Shown piece by piece: positions 1 to 5,720 of a stretch of 5,720 nucleotides of DNA; the stretch's first letter is position 1; the number at the start of each line of letters is the position of its first letter. Position numbers and translations under genes: made by a program. A model generated the notes under the pieces. That model was not told the DNA's origin. It did not search any database and saw nothing but the letters and a program-made list of their open reading frames with translations. This DNA is from an uncultured Rickettsiales bacterium (GTDB lineage: Bacteria > Pseudomonadota > Alphaproteobacteria > Rickettsiales > UBA998), in assembly GCA_937982385.1 (NCBI GenBank), contig CALJMC010000034.1, forward strand, positions 1 to 5,720, given 5' to 3'.

Positions 1-21
1 CATTGGAGCGACCTTTTTCAT
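1..21 (-). CDS. Possible start of a downstream gene, cut by the window edge
   Basis: An ATG at 21-19 on the minus strand opens a frame of seven codons (MKKVAPM) that runs off the window, 24 bp after the stop of the TAXI gene. The spacing and orientation would suit a co-transcribed gene, and TAXI proteins are often encoded next to a TRAP permease. However, no Shine-Dalgarno-like purine run precedes this ATG and seven residues identify nothing. This is a weak call based on position only. Confidence 0.2.
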
Positions 22-45
22 TGTAATCTAGTTGGTTATTGAAAC

Positions 46-1038
46 TTACTCTTTCAATAGACCAGCTTCGATATAGTAGCGCTTTGCACCAGGATGCAAT
101 GGAGCTGTCAGCCCTTTTGATACCATATCTTCTTTATTAAGCGTTGAGAGAATTGGATGCGTTGTTTTGAAATTCTCAAAATTCTCAAACAATGCCTTCA
201 CAACATTATAAACCAACTCCTCATCCGTACCGACAGAAGACACAACCGTTGCCTTCACACCGAAAGTGCTGATGTCTGCATCATTGCCTGTATACATGCC
301 ACCAGGAATCGTTGCTGGCGCATAATAGCTGTAATCCGCAATGAGTTTCTGAATCTCTTCATCATTAGCCGTTACAATTTTTGTCTCACAGGTAGACGTC
401 ACTTCTTGGATTGAACCATTTGGGTGACCTGTTGCAAATACAAAAGCATCAATCTGATTATCGCATAACTTCTGCGCTTGCTCAGATGCTTTAAATTCAG
501 CTACGCGAGAGAACACATCAGTTGTCCAACCTTTGGCTTCCATCACTTTATCCATGGTCGCACGCATACCTGAGCCAGGGTTACCAATGCTCACGCGCTT
601 GCCTTTAAGGTCATCCAGTGTGGTTATATTTTTGTCCGCACGAGACACCAACGTAAGTGCTTCACTATGAAGTGAGAACAATGAACGAAGGTCTTCGTTT
701 TTACCCTGATCAGCAAAGACGCCAGAACCGTTAGCCGCATTATAATGCCAGTCAGACTGTGCAAATGCGATATCAAGTTCATTTTGACGCACTGCATTCA
801 AATTATAGATAGAACCACCAGTGGATTCGACCGTACATTTAATGCCATGCTCTTTGGTTTTGCGGTTGACCAAGCGGCAAATCGTGCCACCTACTGGGTA
901 ATAGACACCCGTCACACCCGCGGTACCAAACGTTACAAATTTACGTTTTGCTTCTGCTTCACCAACGCCTGAACCCACCATGAGTGCGGCCATAAGTGCA
1001 GTTGTTCCAAGACGGCTTACTATATGCGAGATTTTCAT
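46..1038 (-). CDS. TAXI family TRAP transporter solute-binding protein
   Basis: This is a 330-residue periplasmic binding protein of the TAXI (TRAP-associated extracytoplasmic immunogenic) type, which captures a small, usually organic-acid, substrate for a TRAP permease. A signal peptide spans about residues 1-30, with a basic start, a hydrophobic core and an A-E-A cleavage motif. The mature part has the family hallmarks: GTAGVTGVYYPVGG at 38-51, TVESTGGS at 69-76, FAQSDW at 92-97, GNPGSGMRAT at 152-161 and a C-terminal LHPGAKRYY near 314-322. Four mature cysteines (54, 68, 192, 217) could form two disulfides. Length is normal for the family. The ATG at 1038 is preferred over the adjacent TTG at 1041 because AGGAGG ends 5 bases before the ATG but only 2 bases before the TTG. 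A good promoter lies upstream, so the gene is probably expressed independently of the marR-type gene. The substrate cannot be read from sequence, and the partner permease is not seen here. Confidence 0.94.
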   Translation of the reverse strand: MKISHIVSRLGTTALMAALMVGSGVGEAEAKRKFVTFGTAGVTGVYYPVGGTICRLVNRKTKEHGIKCTVESTGGSIYNLNAVRQNELDIAFAQSDWHYNAANGSGVFADQGKNEDLRSLFSLHSEALTLVSRADKNITTLDDLKGKRVSIGNPGSGMRATMDKVMEAKGWTTDVFSRVAEFKASEQAQKLCDNQIDAFVFATGHPNGSIQEVTSTCETKIVTANDEEIQKLIADYSYYAPATIPGGMYTGNDADISTFGVKATVVSSVGTDEELVYNVVKALFENFENFKTTHPILSTLNKEDMVSKGLTAPLHPGAKRYYIEAGLLKE

Positions 1039-1043
1039 CAACG

Positions 1044-1049
1044 CCTCCT
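1044..1049 (-). promoter_or_regulatory. Ribosome binding site of the TAXI gene
   Basis: The minus strand reads AGGAGG, a perfect anti-16S match, 5 bases before the ATG at 1038. It decides between the two adjacent possible starts, TTG (1041) and ATG (1038), in favour of ATG. Confidence 0.85.
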
Positions 1050-1092
1050 ATATTCGTTAAAAATAAGCTGAAGATTTTGTATCAGGACTGCA

Positions 1093-1105
1093 CTTGCATT
1101 GCAAG
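1093..1105. promoter_or_regulatory. 13-bp palindrome in the TAXI leader (possible operator or hairpin)
   Basis: CTTGCA-T-TGCAAG is a perfect 6+1+6 inverted repeat. It lies about 55 bp before the TAXI start and about 40 bp downstream of the predicted transcription start. As RNA, the transcript could extend the pairing outward through two G-U pairs and a G-C pair. It could be an operator for a dimeric regulator or a small leader hairpin. Neither is shown, and it is not followed by a T run, so it is not a terminator. Confidence 0.35.
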
Positions 1106-1150
1106 CACCACCAACTAAAAAGATAACTCTCTTCGGTGTGAACCAACGGC

Positions 1151-1179
1151 ACTATACCACGAAATGTAGTATTTGCCAA
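1151..1179 (-). promoter_or_regulatory. Sigma70-type promoter for the TAXI gene
   Basis: On the minus strand TTGGCA (1179-1174, 5 of 6 to consensus) is followed after exactly 17 bp by TATAGT (1156-1151, 5 of 6). Transcription would start near 1144, giving a leader of about 105 nt before the ATG at 1038. It is the best promoter-like sequence I found in the window, and it gives the TAXI gene its own promoter downstream of the marR-type gene. Confidence 0.62.
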
Positions 1180-1203
1180 ATGGGAGGCGCTATTTATAGT
1201 GTT

Positions 1204-1237
1204 TAGGGGCTAGGGATTGAGGTCTAGGGCTAGAAGC
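1204..1237. repeat. Short degenerate G-rich direct repeat
   Basis: Two 14-base units, 1210-1223 and 1224-1237, both begin with CTAGGG and agree at about 10 of 14 positions. A related TAGGGG precedes them at 1204, and a further CTAG follows the second CTAGGG. The stretch is G-rich on the plus strand and lies between the stem-loop region and the TAXI promoter. No function is evident. It may be a decayed tandem repeat. Confidence 0.4.
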
Positions 1238-1252
1238 AGAGACTCAAATAAT

Positions 1253-1330
1253 GAGCGCAGCAGCGCGAACCAGCCTTGAGCATCGCGCAAGCGATTCGCC
1301 TATTGCGGAGGACAGAACGTCCGTAGCAGG
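1253..1330. repeat. GC-rich intergenic region with three short stem-loops (REP-like)
   Basis: This stretch is visibly more GC-rich than its surroundings and carries three separate inverted repeats: GCGC-AGCA-GCGC (1255-1266), ATCGC-GCAA-GCGAT (1282-1295) and GGAC-AGAAC-GTCC (1310-1322). It begins 6 bases after the stop of the marR-type gene, a usual place for REP/palindromic intergenic elements or for a processing and termination region. There is no T run after any stem on the minus strand, so an ordinary intrinsic terminator is not supported. With one copy in the window, its being a dispersed repeat is inference. Confidence 0.4.
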
Positions 1331-1335
1331 GGCAA

Positions 1336-1773
1336 TTAGAATCTTCTCACCTGCGTTGCCCAGAATTCTTCTAGCTCAAGCAGTTGCTTGTTGAGGTCTT
1401 GCAGTGAAATATTACCATCCATGCGCTGAATATGCGCACCATAAAGCGTATCGATTTTTTCGCACAAGCCGAGCCCCTTTTCAGAGAGCTTCACACGGAA
1501 CGAGCGCTTATCATGCTTTGATTGCTCTTGAATGAGATATTCATTCTCAACGAGTTTCTTCACATTGTAGGATACGTTTGAACCAAGATAATAGCCACGG
1601 TTTGTCAACTCACCTACTGTCAAATGCTCATCACCAATATTATAAAGAATAAGCGTCTGCACGTTATTGACATCATCAATGCGCAAACGATCCAGCTCTT
1701 CCTTCACCACGTCCAAAAAACGACGGTGCAAGCGCTCAATCAATAAAATCGTCTCAACATATACACCCTTCAT
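1336..1773 (-). CDS. MarR family winged-helix transcriptional regulator, LdtR-like
   Basis: This is a 145-residue cytoplasmic DNA-binding protein, normal length for MarR regulators, which act as dimers. The N-terminal helix (ETILLIERLHRRFLDVVKEE, about 7-26) and the C-terminal helices (about 122-143) would form the dimer interface. The winged helix-turn-helix is at about 50-96: LTVGELTNRG, the recognition region GYYLGSNVSYNVKKLVE (60-76) and a basic wing with the family D-K-R-S (88-91). The pattern GYY-GSNVSYN-KKLVE and the closing EEFW are what I recall of LdtR, the alphaproteobacterial regulator linked to an L,D-transpeptidase gene in Liberibacter. No transpeptidase gene is in this window, so the target here is unknown. 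The ATG at 1773 has AAGGAG (1785-1780) six bases upstream. A single-gene unit is likely, since 142 bp separates it from the kinase gene and 297 bp from the TAXI start. A 14-bp inverted repeat at its predicted transcription start suggests autoregulation. Confidence 0.9.
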   Translation of the reverse strand: MKGVYVETILLIERLHRRFLDVVKEELDRLRIDDVNNVQTLILYNIGDEHLTVGELTNRGYYLGSNVSYNVKKLVENEYLIQEQSKHDKRSFRVKLSEKGLGLCEKIDTLYGAHIQRMDGNISLQDLNKQLLELEEFWATQVRRF

Positions 1774-1822
1774 AGGTCTCTCCTTATGATGCTCAACTCT
1801 TAAACGAGCGAAAACTGTGACT

Positions 1823-1836
1823 GCTACGAACGTAGC
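1823..1836. promoter_or_regulatory. 14-bp inverted repeat, candidate operator of the marR-type gene
   Basis: GCTACG-AA-CGTAGC is a perfect 6+2+6 inverted repeat about 50 bp upstream of the regulator's ATG. It lies just downstream of a candidate -10 element, so a bound dimer would cover the transcription start. MarR proteins commonly bind such dyads in their own promoters. Assigning this one to autoregulation is inference. Confidence 0.4.
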
Positions 1837-1843
1837 CTTACTT

Positions 1844-1871
1844 ACGATATGTATTTAGCATAACACGACAA
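1844..1871 (-). promoter_or_regulatory. Candidate promoter of the marR-type gene
   Basis: On the minus strand TTGTCG (1871-1866) is followed after 16 bp by TATCGT (1849-1844), giving a start near 1837. An alternative is the extended -10 element TGTTATGCT, with its hexamer at 1862-1857 and no good -35. Both matches are moderate, but the region is AT-rich and is the only place for a separate promoter between the kinase and regulator genes. Confidence 0.35.
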
Positions 1872-1915
1872 CATACGAAAACTATATTTTTGTTATCAGT
1901 ACTGACGGTTTAACT

Positions 1916-3472
1916 CTATTCTTCATTAAACGGCTGCAAATCTGCATCTGAGTAGAAACTCAGACTCACCGTCGTGCCAGCACCCAACTCACTTTCAATT
2001 TCAAGCTTACCACCATGCAACTCCATCAGTTTATTAGCAAGCGGCAGCCCCAGCCCGGTCCCTTCATAGCGACGGTTCAAGCCACTATCAATTTGGCCAA
2101 AGCTCTGCATTGCTTTTTCAATGTCAGCCTGGCTCATACCAATGCCGCTATCAGTCACCTTAATAACAATACGTTTACCCTTCTTATGCATCTCATGTTC
2201 TTGCATCTCAAGGGTCACGCGCCCACCGACAGGCGTAAACTTCACCGCATTGGACATAATGTTAAGGATAATCTGCACAAAACGCACACGGTCAGCCATC
2301 ATATGGGTGATAGACTCTGGTATTTTCTGCACAAGCTTCACACCGCCAGCATCAGCGCGCCCCTCCAACAAAGTGAAGCATTTCTTGAGTGCTTTACGAA
2401 CATCAAACTCTTCCACATCGAGAGACAGCTTGCCCGCTTCAGCCTTAGACAGATCGAGAATATCATTAATAATTTCGAGCAAGTGTGCGCCCGAATCATG
2501 GATATCTTGCGCATATTCGTAATATTTTGAATTCACAGGCCCGAATAACTGCCCTGTGATGATAGAGGAGAAGCCAATAATTGCATTAAGTGGTGTGCGT
2601 AATTCATGCGAGATACTCGCCAAGAAACGAGACTTCGCAAGGTTAGCATCCTCCGCCACTTTCTTTGCACGCTCCAGCTCAATATTTTGCTTTTGCATGG
2701 TTTCATCACGTCCCTCAATCTCATGTAACATATCATTGAAGGATTCAAGGAGGTTCACCATTTCGTCTTTGTCATTCTCTTTTTCATAATCGAAGACTTG
2801 TACACGGAAGCCATAGTTACGATTGCGCGAAATAACCGTTGCCGCCTCCGTCAAACGCTGAATCGGAGACGCAATAGAACGCTGCAACCATTTGGCCAAC
2901 AGATACGCCACCAAGCATGCCAATATAATCACGAAAATGGCCGCAAAGGTCTGTTTACTAATCATCTCATGAATCACACGCAAATCAGATGCCACATAAA
3001 TCGCACCGACTTTTTGCCCGCGCATCGACAAAATACGTACCGTTTCCAGCTCTTTATTTTGAAATTCAGTATAAGGCTTCGTCACTTTGGGACAGGTGAA
3101 GTCTACAACCATGTCTTTAGGAACAGCACCACCGTCTGTTACGTCCACTTGCTCACCCTCTATAGGATAGCGCGCGAACACATTACCTTCAACATCATAG
3201 ATACAGGCTTTGGTGATCGCAGGCTTGAGCTTAAAGACTTGAAGATTCGCCACCACATCGTCACGACGCCCAATCGCCAAAGCAAACTGGTTACGCTCTC
3301 CAACCACGGATGCAGTCAATTCAAGCTCATTCGCCATCTGTTCTTTCTGATTATAGATCGCGAGATAGGTGACAGAAATCGTCGTAATAAGCACGGAGAT
3401 AAAACTCACCAACAAGATGATAAGCAGTAATCTGTGTTTAATCGATAAATGTGAAACTGAAAATAATGCCAT
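1916..3472 (-). CDS. Sensor histidine kinase, CHASE8-like sensor, HAMP, HisKA, HATPase_c
   Basis: This is a 518-residue inner-membrane kinase. TM1 is at about 14-40 and TM2 at about 176-194. The periplasmic segment between them resembles CHASE8, the sensor domain of YfiN-type proteins (ELTASVVGERNQFALAIG near 51-68, IYDVEGNVFARYP at 91-103). HAMP follows (about 195-255, ending FNDMLHEIEGRDE) and then a coiled linker. HisKA has the phosphoacceptor His289 in SISHELRTPLNAIIG. HATPase_c has N-box Asn404/Asn408, DSGIGM (441-446), Phe458 and GTGLGLPL (471-478), so all catalytic boxes are present. The stretch after the H-box (FGPVNSKYYEYAQDIHDSG, 310-328) resembles PleC/DivJ-type kinases, whose partners are DivK and PleD. 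There is no receiver or GGDEF domain, so output needs a response regulator encoded elsewhere. The ATG at 3472 lies 8 bp after the yfiR-like stop, with a purine-rich AGAGAGAG (3482-3475) just upstream overlapping that stop, which indicates translational coupling. YfiR is the likely periplasmic modulator by analogy with YfiNR. Confidence 0.93.
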   Translation of the reverse strand: MALFSVSHLSIKHRLLLIILLVSFISVLITTISVTYLAIYNQKEQMANELELTASVVGERNQFALAIGRRDDVVANLQVFKLKPAITKACIYDVEGNVFARYPIEGEQVDVTDGGAVPKDMVVDFTCPKVTKPYTEFQNKELETVRILSMRGQKVGAIYVASDLRVIHEMISKQTFAAIFVIILACLVAYLLAKWLQRSIASPIQRLTEAATVISRNRNYGFRVQVFDYEKENDKDEMVNLLESFNDMLHEIEGRDETMQKQNIELERAKKVAEDANLAKSRFLASISHELRTPLNAIIGFSSIITGQLFGPVNSKYYEYAQDIHDSGAHLLEIINDILDLSKAEAGKLSLDVEEFDVRKALKKCFTLLEGRADAGGVKLVQKIPESITHMMADRVRFVQIILNIMSNAVKFTPVGGRVTLEMQEHEMHKKGKRIVIKVTDSGIGMSQADIEKAMQSFGQIDSGLNRRYEGTGLGLPLANKLMELHGGKLEIESELGAGTTVSLSFYSDADLQPFNEE

Positions 3473-3480
3473 GACTCTCT

Positions 3481-4041
3481 CTACCTCACCACTTCTTCTG
3501 CAAGCTCAAGGAGCAGAGGGTCTAATGCTAAACGTTCAAAACGTGCATTAGCAACATTAATATCAAACCGCACGTTCTTTTCAGAGAAAAGCCCAAGCTG
3601 TGTGCTCGATTCTAAAAACCCAAGCACCCCACCATTATTCACAAAGCCCTTTGACATACCAATCGACAGCACGCCATGTCCACGCACCAAGTTCACATAA
3701 TGTTGCGCACGTTTAATGTTCGACTCATTCACAATAAGAATATGGCAGAAAGGCATATGGTTTTCAGACACATCATCAAAGAAGCGTGCCGTCATACCAA
3801 GCGTGTTAGATGCAAGCAGGTTGCGAATATTATCACCGACACCACTTTTGCTTGTCGCACAAATTTCAATGCTACCCGCACTATTTTGTTTTTTGGCTGA
3901 CCATGTCACCACCAGTGGCATTTGCAGAATAATCCCGGCCATAACATTCTCAACACTCATCGCTCTGCTTTCAGCACGGGATATAGGCGTCGCAACACCC
4001 ATCACCAGCAATACAGAGAATAATACACAGAGTCGTTTCAC
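3481..4041 (-). CDS. YfiR family (DUF4154) periplasmic protein
   Basis: This is a 186-residue secreted protein, typical YfiR length. A signal peptide covers about residues 1-23 (MKRLCVLFSVLLVMGVATPI then SRA). The family signature is in the C-terminal half: GVLSIGMSKGFVNNGGVLGFLE (122-143, the first and last residues flanking a G-rich turn) and NVRFDINVANARFERLALDP (156-175). In Pseudomonas, YfiR binds the periplasmic domain of YfiN and keeps it inactive. Here the next gene encodes a CHASE8-like kinase, so YfiR probably controls that kinase. Mature cysteines 61 and 99 are spaced like one of the two disulfide pairs of Pseudomonas YfiR, and the second pair is absent. The start is GTG: it has AGGA (4052-4049) seven bases upstream, an in-frame stop lies just before it, and the next ATG would cut into the signal peptide. 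It follows the receptor gene by 17 bp. Confidence 0.9.
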   Translation of the reverse strand: MKRLCVLFSVLLVMGVATPISRAESRAMSVENVMAGIILQMPLVVTWSAKKQNSAGSIEICATSKSGVGDNIRNLLASNTLGMTARFFDDVSENHMPFCHILIVNESNIKRAQHYVNLVRGHGVLSIGMSKGFVNNGGVLGFLESSTQLGLFSEKNVRFDINVANARFERLALDPLLLELAEEVVR

Positions 4042-4048
4042 TAAAGAA

Positions 4049-4052
4049 TCCT
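4049..4052 (-). promoter_or_regulatory. Ribosome binding site supporting the GTG start of the yfiR-like gene
   Basis: AGGA on the minus strand sits 7 bases before the GTG at 4041, inside the 17-bp gap after the receptor stop. It is short, but with the upstream in-frame stop it fixes the start on this GTG. Confidence 0.55.
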
Positions 4053-4058
4053 ATTGAA

Positions 4059-5720
4059 CTAGAATTGTAGGGCAGCTCTTCCGAAGACGGTGCGCCCCAC
4101 TTCTGTTTGTTGAGAATACGCAAAAGGAGAGAACTCCTCATGGGACGGGTCAGTAAGATTTTGACCAATAAGACTAAGCTCTAGGTTTTCAGTAGGATGC
4201 CAACCGAGACGCGCATCAAGCCTGAAATAACTATCAATATCCTCATCCGACAAGTTATCATTGTAATACAAAAAGCTATCAAATTCAAAATTATTACCTA
4301 AGTCCATATAAGAACGCACATTTGCCTGATGCTCTGGCGAACTTCCCTCAGGCGAGATGCTAACACCATTGCCACGATAATCATTCTTCAAGAAACTATA
4401 GGCAGCAGCCAGTTTCCAGCTCTTATGTACACGCCAATTGACCGAAACCTCACCACCATATGCCTCACCGCGATCACGATTATCAAACAGAAGCGGCACC
4501 ACTGGGTTACCAAAACTATCAATAAATGCGGCACCCGGTTCAAAGGTAATCAAGTCTTTATATTGATTATAAAACAGCGCAATGTCATAAGCGACATTAT
4601 CTGTTGGCTTGGCACGATAACCCAACTCATAAGCGGTCATACGCTCAGACTCGACACCATCTTGACCTGTCAATTCCAAGAAACTCACCCCGGCACCAAC
4701 AACACCGCTTTTGAATCGGAAGCCATAACTGCCACGACTCGGCGTGCGTCGCGCATGCGACACTGCCGCCCAAAAAGTATGATTTTGGTTAGGTAAATAG
4801 GTCAAACGCCCGCTAGGCTGAAACTCAAATTGCGTATATTCGTTATATTCTAGCTTCGCACCAGCCGTGAGATAAAGCTTCTTCGGCACGAGCGGAATTT
4901 TATTTTGCACAAACACATTAAATTCATCATCAGTGGCTTTCGCTGGAACAAAATCAGCATACTCGCCCCCCTTAGACTCATCTTTATTCATGCGATAGCC
5001 GACACCCATCACGATGTCATTTTCTTTATTCGGCGTCCAATTAAGTTTATAATTCGCATCGACTGACTGTACTTTATTTTTACTAAACACATCACGATTA
5101 CGATTTTCCTGCGCATAATCAAATTTTACGGTCGATGACGTTGTTGGCGAAATAACTTTGTCCCATTTCGCACCAACATTGCCGCCATTCACATTTTCAT
5201 TTTCAATAGCGCGATCCGTAAAAGGAGACGTCAAGACGGGAAACTCACGTTCAAAAGTTTCTTCCAAGCGGTAAAAATCGCCATATACACTGAATTTATT
5301 TTTATCAGATGATTGCCAATCGGCTCTGAAACCACCATTGCCAGCGGCACCATCATCATCGCGCCCTCCCGCAGTGAGGTTGCTTTCGGTTTCGTCATAA
5401 CGTGCATGAGCACGAAAATGTCCAATATCACCAAGCTTGCCGCCATAACGCATGCCGCCACCCTTCTCGCGATGACCAAATTGCCCTTCAATGCGAGTCC
5501 CTTGCGTATCAACCGCTTCCTTAGAGATGATATTAATCACACCATTCACCGCCTCAGCACCCCAAAGCGTAGCCCCTGGACCACGAACAACCTCAATACG
5601 CTCAATATTATCGAGTTGTTGAGAAAGAGAATCCCACCATACCCCCGAAAAAATAGGGCTATAAACAGAGCGCCCGTCAACCAGCACTAGTAGCTTATTT
5701 GCATATTCATCATTGAAACC
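4059..5720 (-). CDS. TonB-dependent outer-membrane receptor, N-terminus outside the window
   Basis: This is the C-terminal 553 residues of a TonB-dependent receptor, which imports a scarce ligand (iron chelate, cobalamin or similar) across the outer membrane using TonB energy. The frame is open to base 5720 (GFNDEYANKLLVLVDGRSVY), so the GTG at 5687 is internal and not the start. The signal peptide, TonB box and first part of the plug are missing. The visible plug part has LVLVDGRSVYSPIFSG (11-26), IERIEVVRGPGATLWG (39-54) and AVNGVINIIS (57-66). The rest is a beta-barrel with alternating aromatic strands, ending in the usual terminal phenylalanine (GRTVFGRAALQF). Plug sequences of this LVDGRSVYSP type are, to my recollection, often encoded next to YfiR proteins. 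The yfiR-like and kinase genes follow with gaps of 17 and 8 bp, so the receptor is probably the first known gene of that operon and its ligand the likely signal. The ligand is not identifiable from sequence. Whether an N-terminal signalling domain exists cannot be seen. Confidence 0.93.
   Translation of the reverse strand, partial: GFNDEYANKLLVLVDGRSVYSPIFSGVWWDSLSQQLDNIERIEVVRGPGATLWGAEAVNGVINIISKEAVDTQGTRIEGQFGHREKGGGMRYGGKLGDIGHFRAHARYDETESNLTAGGRDDDGAAGNGGFRADWQSSDKNKFSVYGDFYRLEETFEREFPVLTSPFTDRAIENENVNGGNVGAKWDKVISPTTSSTVKFDYAQENRNRDVFSKNKVQSVDANYKLNWTPNKENDIVMGVGYRMNKDESKGGEYADFVPAKATDDEFNVFVQNKIPLVPKKLYLTAGAKLEYNEYTQFEFQPSGRLTYLPNQNHTFWAAVSHARRTPSRGSYGFRFKSGVVGAGVSFLELTGQDGVESERMTAYELGYRAKPTDNVAYDIALFYNQYKDLITFEPGAAFIDSFGNPVVPLLFDNRDRGEAYGGEVSVNWRVHKSWKLAAAYSFLKNDYRGNGVSISPEGSSPEHQANVRSYMDLGNNFEFDSFLYYNDNLSDEDIDSYFRLDARLGWHPTENLELSLIGQNLTDPSHEEFSPFAYSQQTEVGRTVFGRAALQF

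Noticed and set aside
1039..1041. TTG at 1041 as the TAXI start
   Set aside because: It would leave only 2 bases between the AGGAGG and the start codon. The adjacent ATG at 1038 has a normal spacing of 5.
1255..1322. Intrinsic terminator after the marR-type gene
   Set aside because: The stems are only 4-5 bp and none is followed by a run of T on the minus strand.
2015..2530. Long plus-strand open frame opposite the kinase gene
   Set aside because: It is antisense to the HisKA/HATPase coding region, has no recognisable domain or convincing ribosome site, and the minus-strand frame carries all kinase motifs. The other plus-strand frames (for example 2798-3430 and 4329-4796) are likewise shadows of minus-strand genes.
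1916..3472. Kinase gene as a YfiN-type diguanylate cyclase
   Set aside because: The N-terminal half matches the CHASE8-HAMP plan of YfiN, but the C-terminal half has H, N, G1, F and G2 boxes of a histidine kinase and no GGDEF motif.
5685..5687. GTG as start of the TonB-dependent receptor
   Set aside because: The same frame continues upstream to the window edge with plug-domain sequence (GFNDEYANKLL), so this GTG is an internal valine codon and the gene is cut by the window.
1..5720. tRNA/rRNA genes, CRISPR arrays, insertion sequences or phage genes
   Set aside because: No cloverleaf-like, rRNA-like, regularly spaced repeat or transposase/integrase sequence was seen on either strand.

Overview
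The window looks like a chromosomal segment of an alphaproteobacterium of moderate GC (roughly mid-40s percent by eye). The reasons are a MarR regulator of the LdtR type, a histidine kinase whose dimerisation/phosphoacceptor region resembles PleC/DivJ, and a TAXI-type TRAP solute-binding protein. Genus cannot be fixed from the sequence. All credible genes are on the minus strand, so transcription runs from high to low coordinates. No tRNA, rRNA, CRISPR array, transposase or phage gene was seen.

Right part (5720 to 1916): a tight three-gene cluster, evidently one operon. It begins with a TonB-dependent outer-membrane receptor whose N-terminus lies beyond the window edge. Then, 17 bp later, comes a small secreted YfiR-family (DUF4154) periplasmic protein. 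After a further 8 bp comes a membrane histidine kinase with a CHASE8-like periplasmic domain, HAMP, HisKA and HATPase_c. In the known Pseudomonas YfiBNR system, YfiR restrains the CHASE8-HAMP-GGDEF protein YfiN and an outer-membrane lipoprotein, YfiB, relieves it. Here the outer-membrane component is a TonB-dependent receptor and the output is a kinase instead of a diguanylate cyclase. The likely reading is a three-compartment signalling relay: outer-membrane receptor to periplasmic YfiR to inner-membrane kinase. No response regulator is present in the window.

Middle (1915 to 1336): a 142-bp gap with a candidate promoter and a 14-bp inverted repeat at its predicted start point, followed by the LdtR-like MarR regulator.

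Left part (1335 to 1): a 297-bp non-coding stretch with three small GC-rich stem-loops, a G-rich degenerate direct repeat, a strong sigma70-type promoter (TTGGCA, 17 bp, TATAGT) and a palindrome in the leader. The TAXI solute-binding protein gene follows. The matching TRAP permease is not in the window. Only a possible 7-codon beginning of another gene lies at the left edge.
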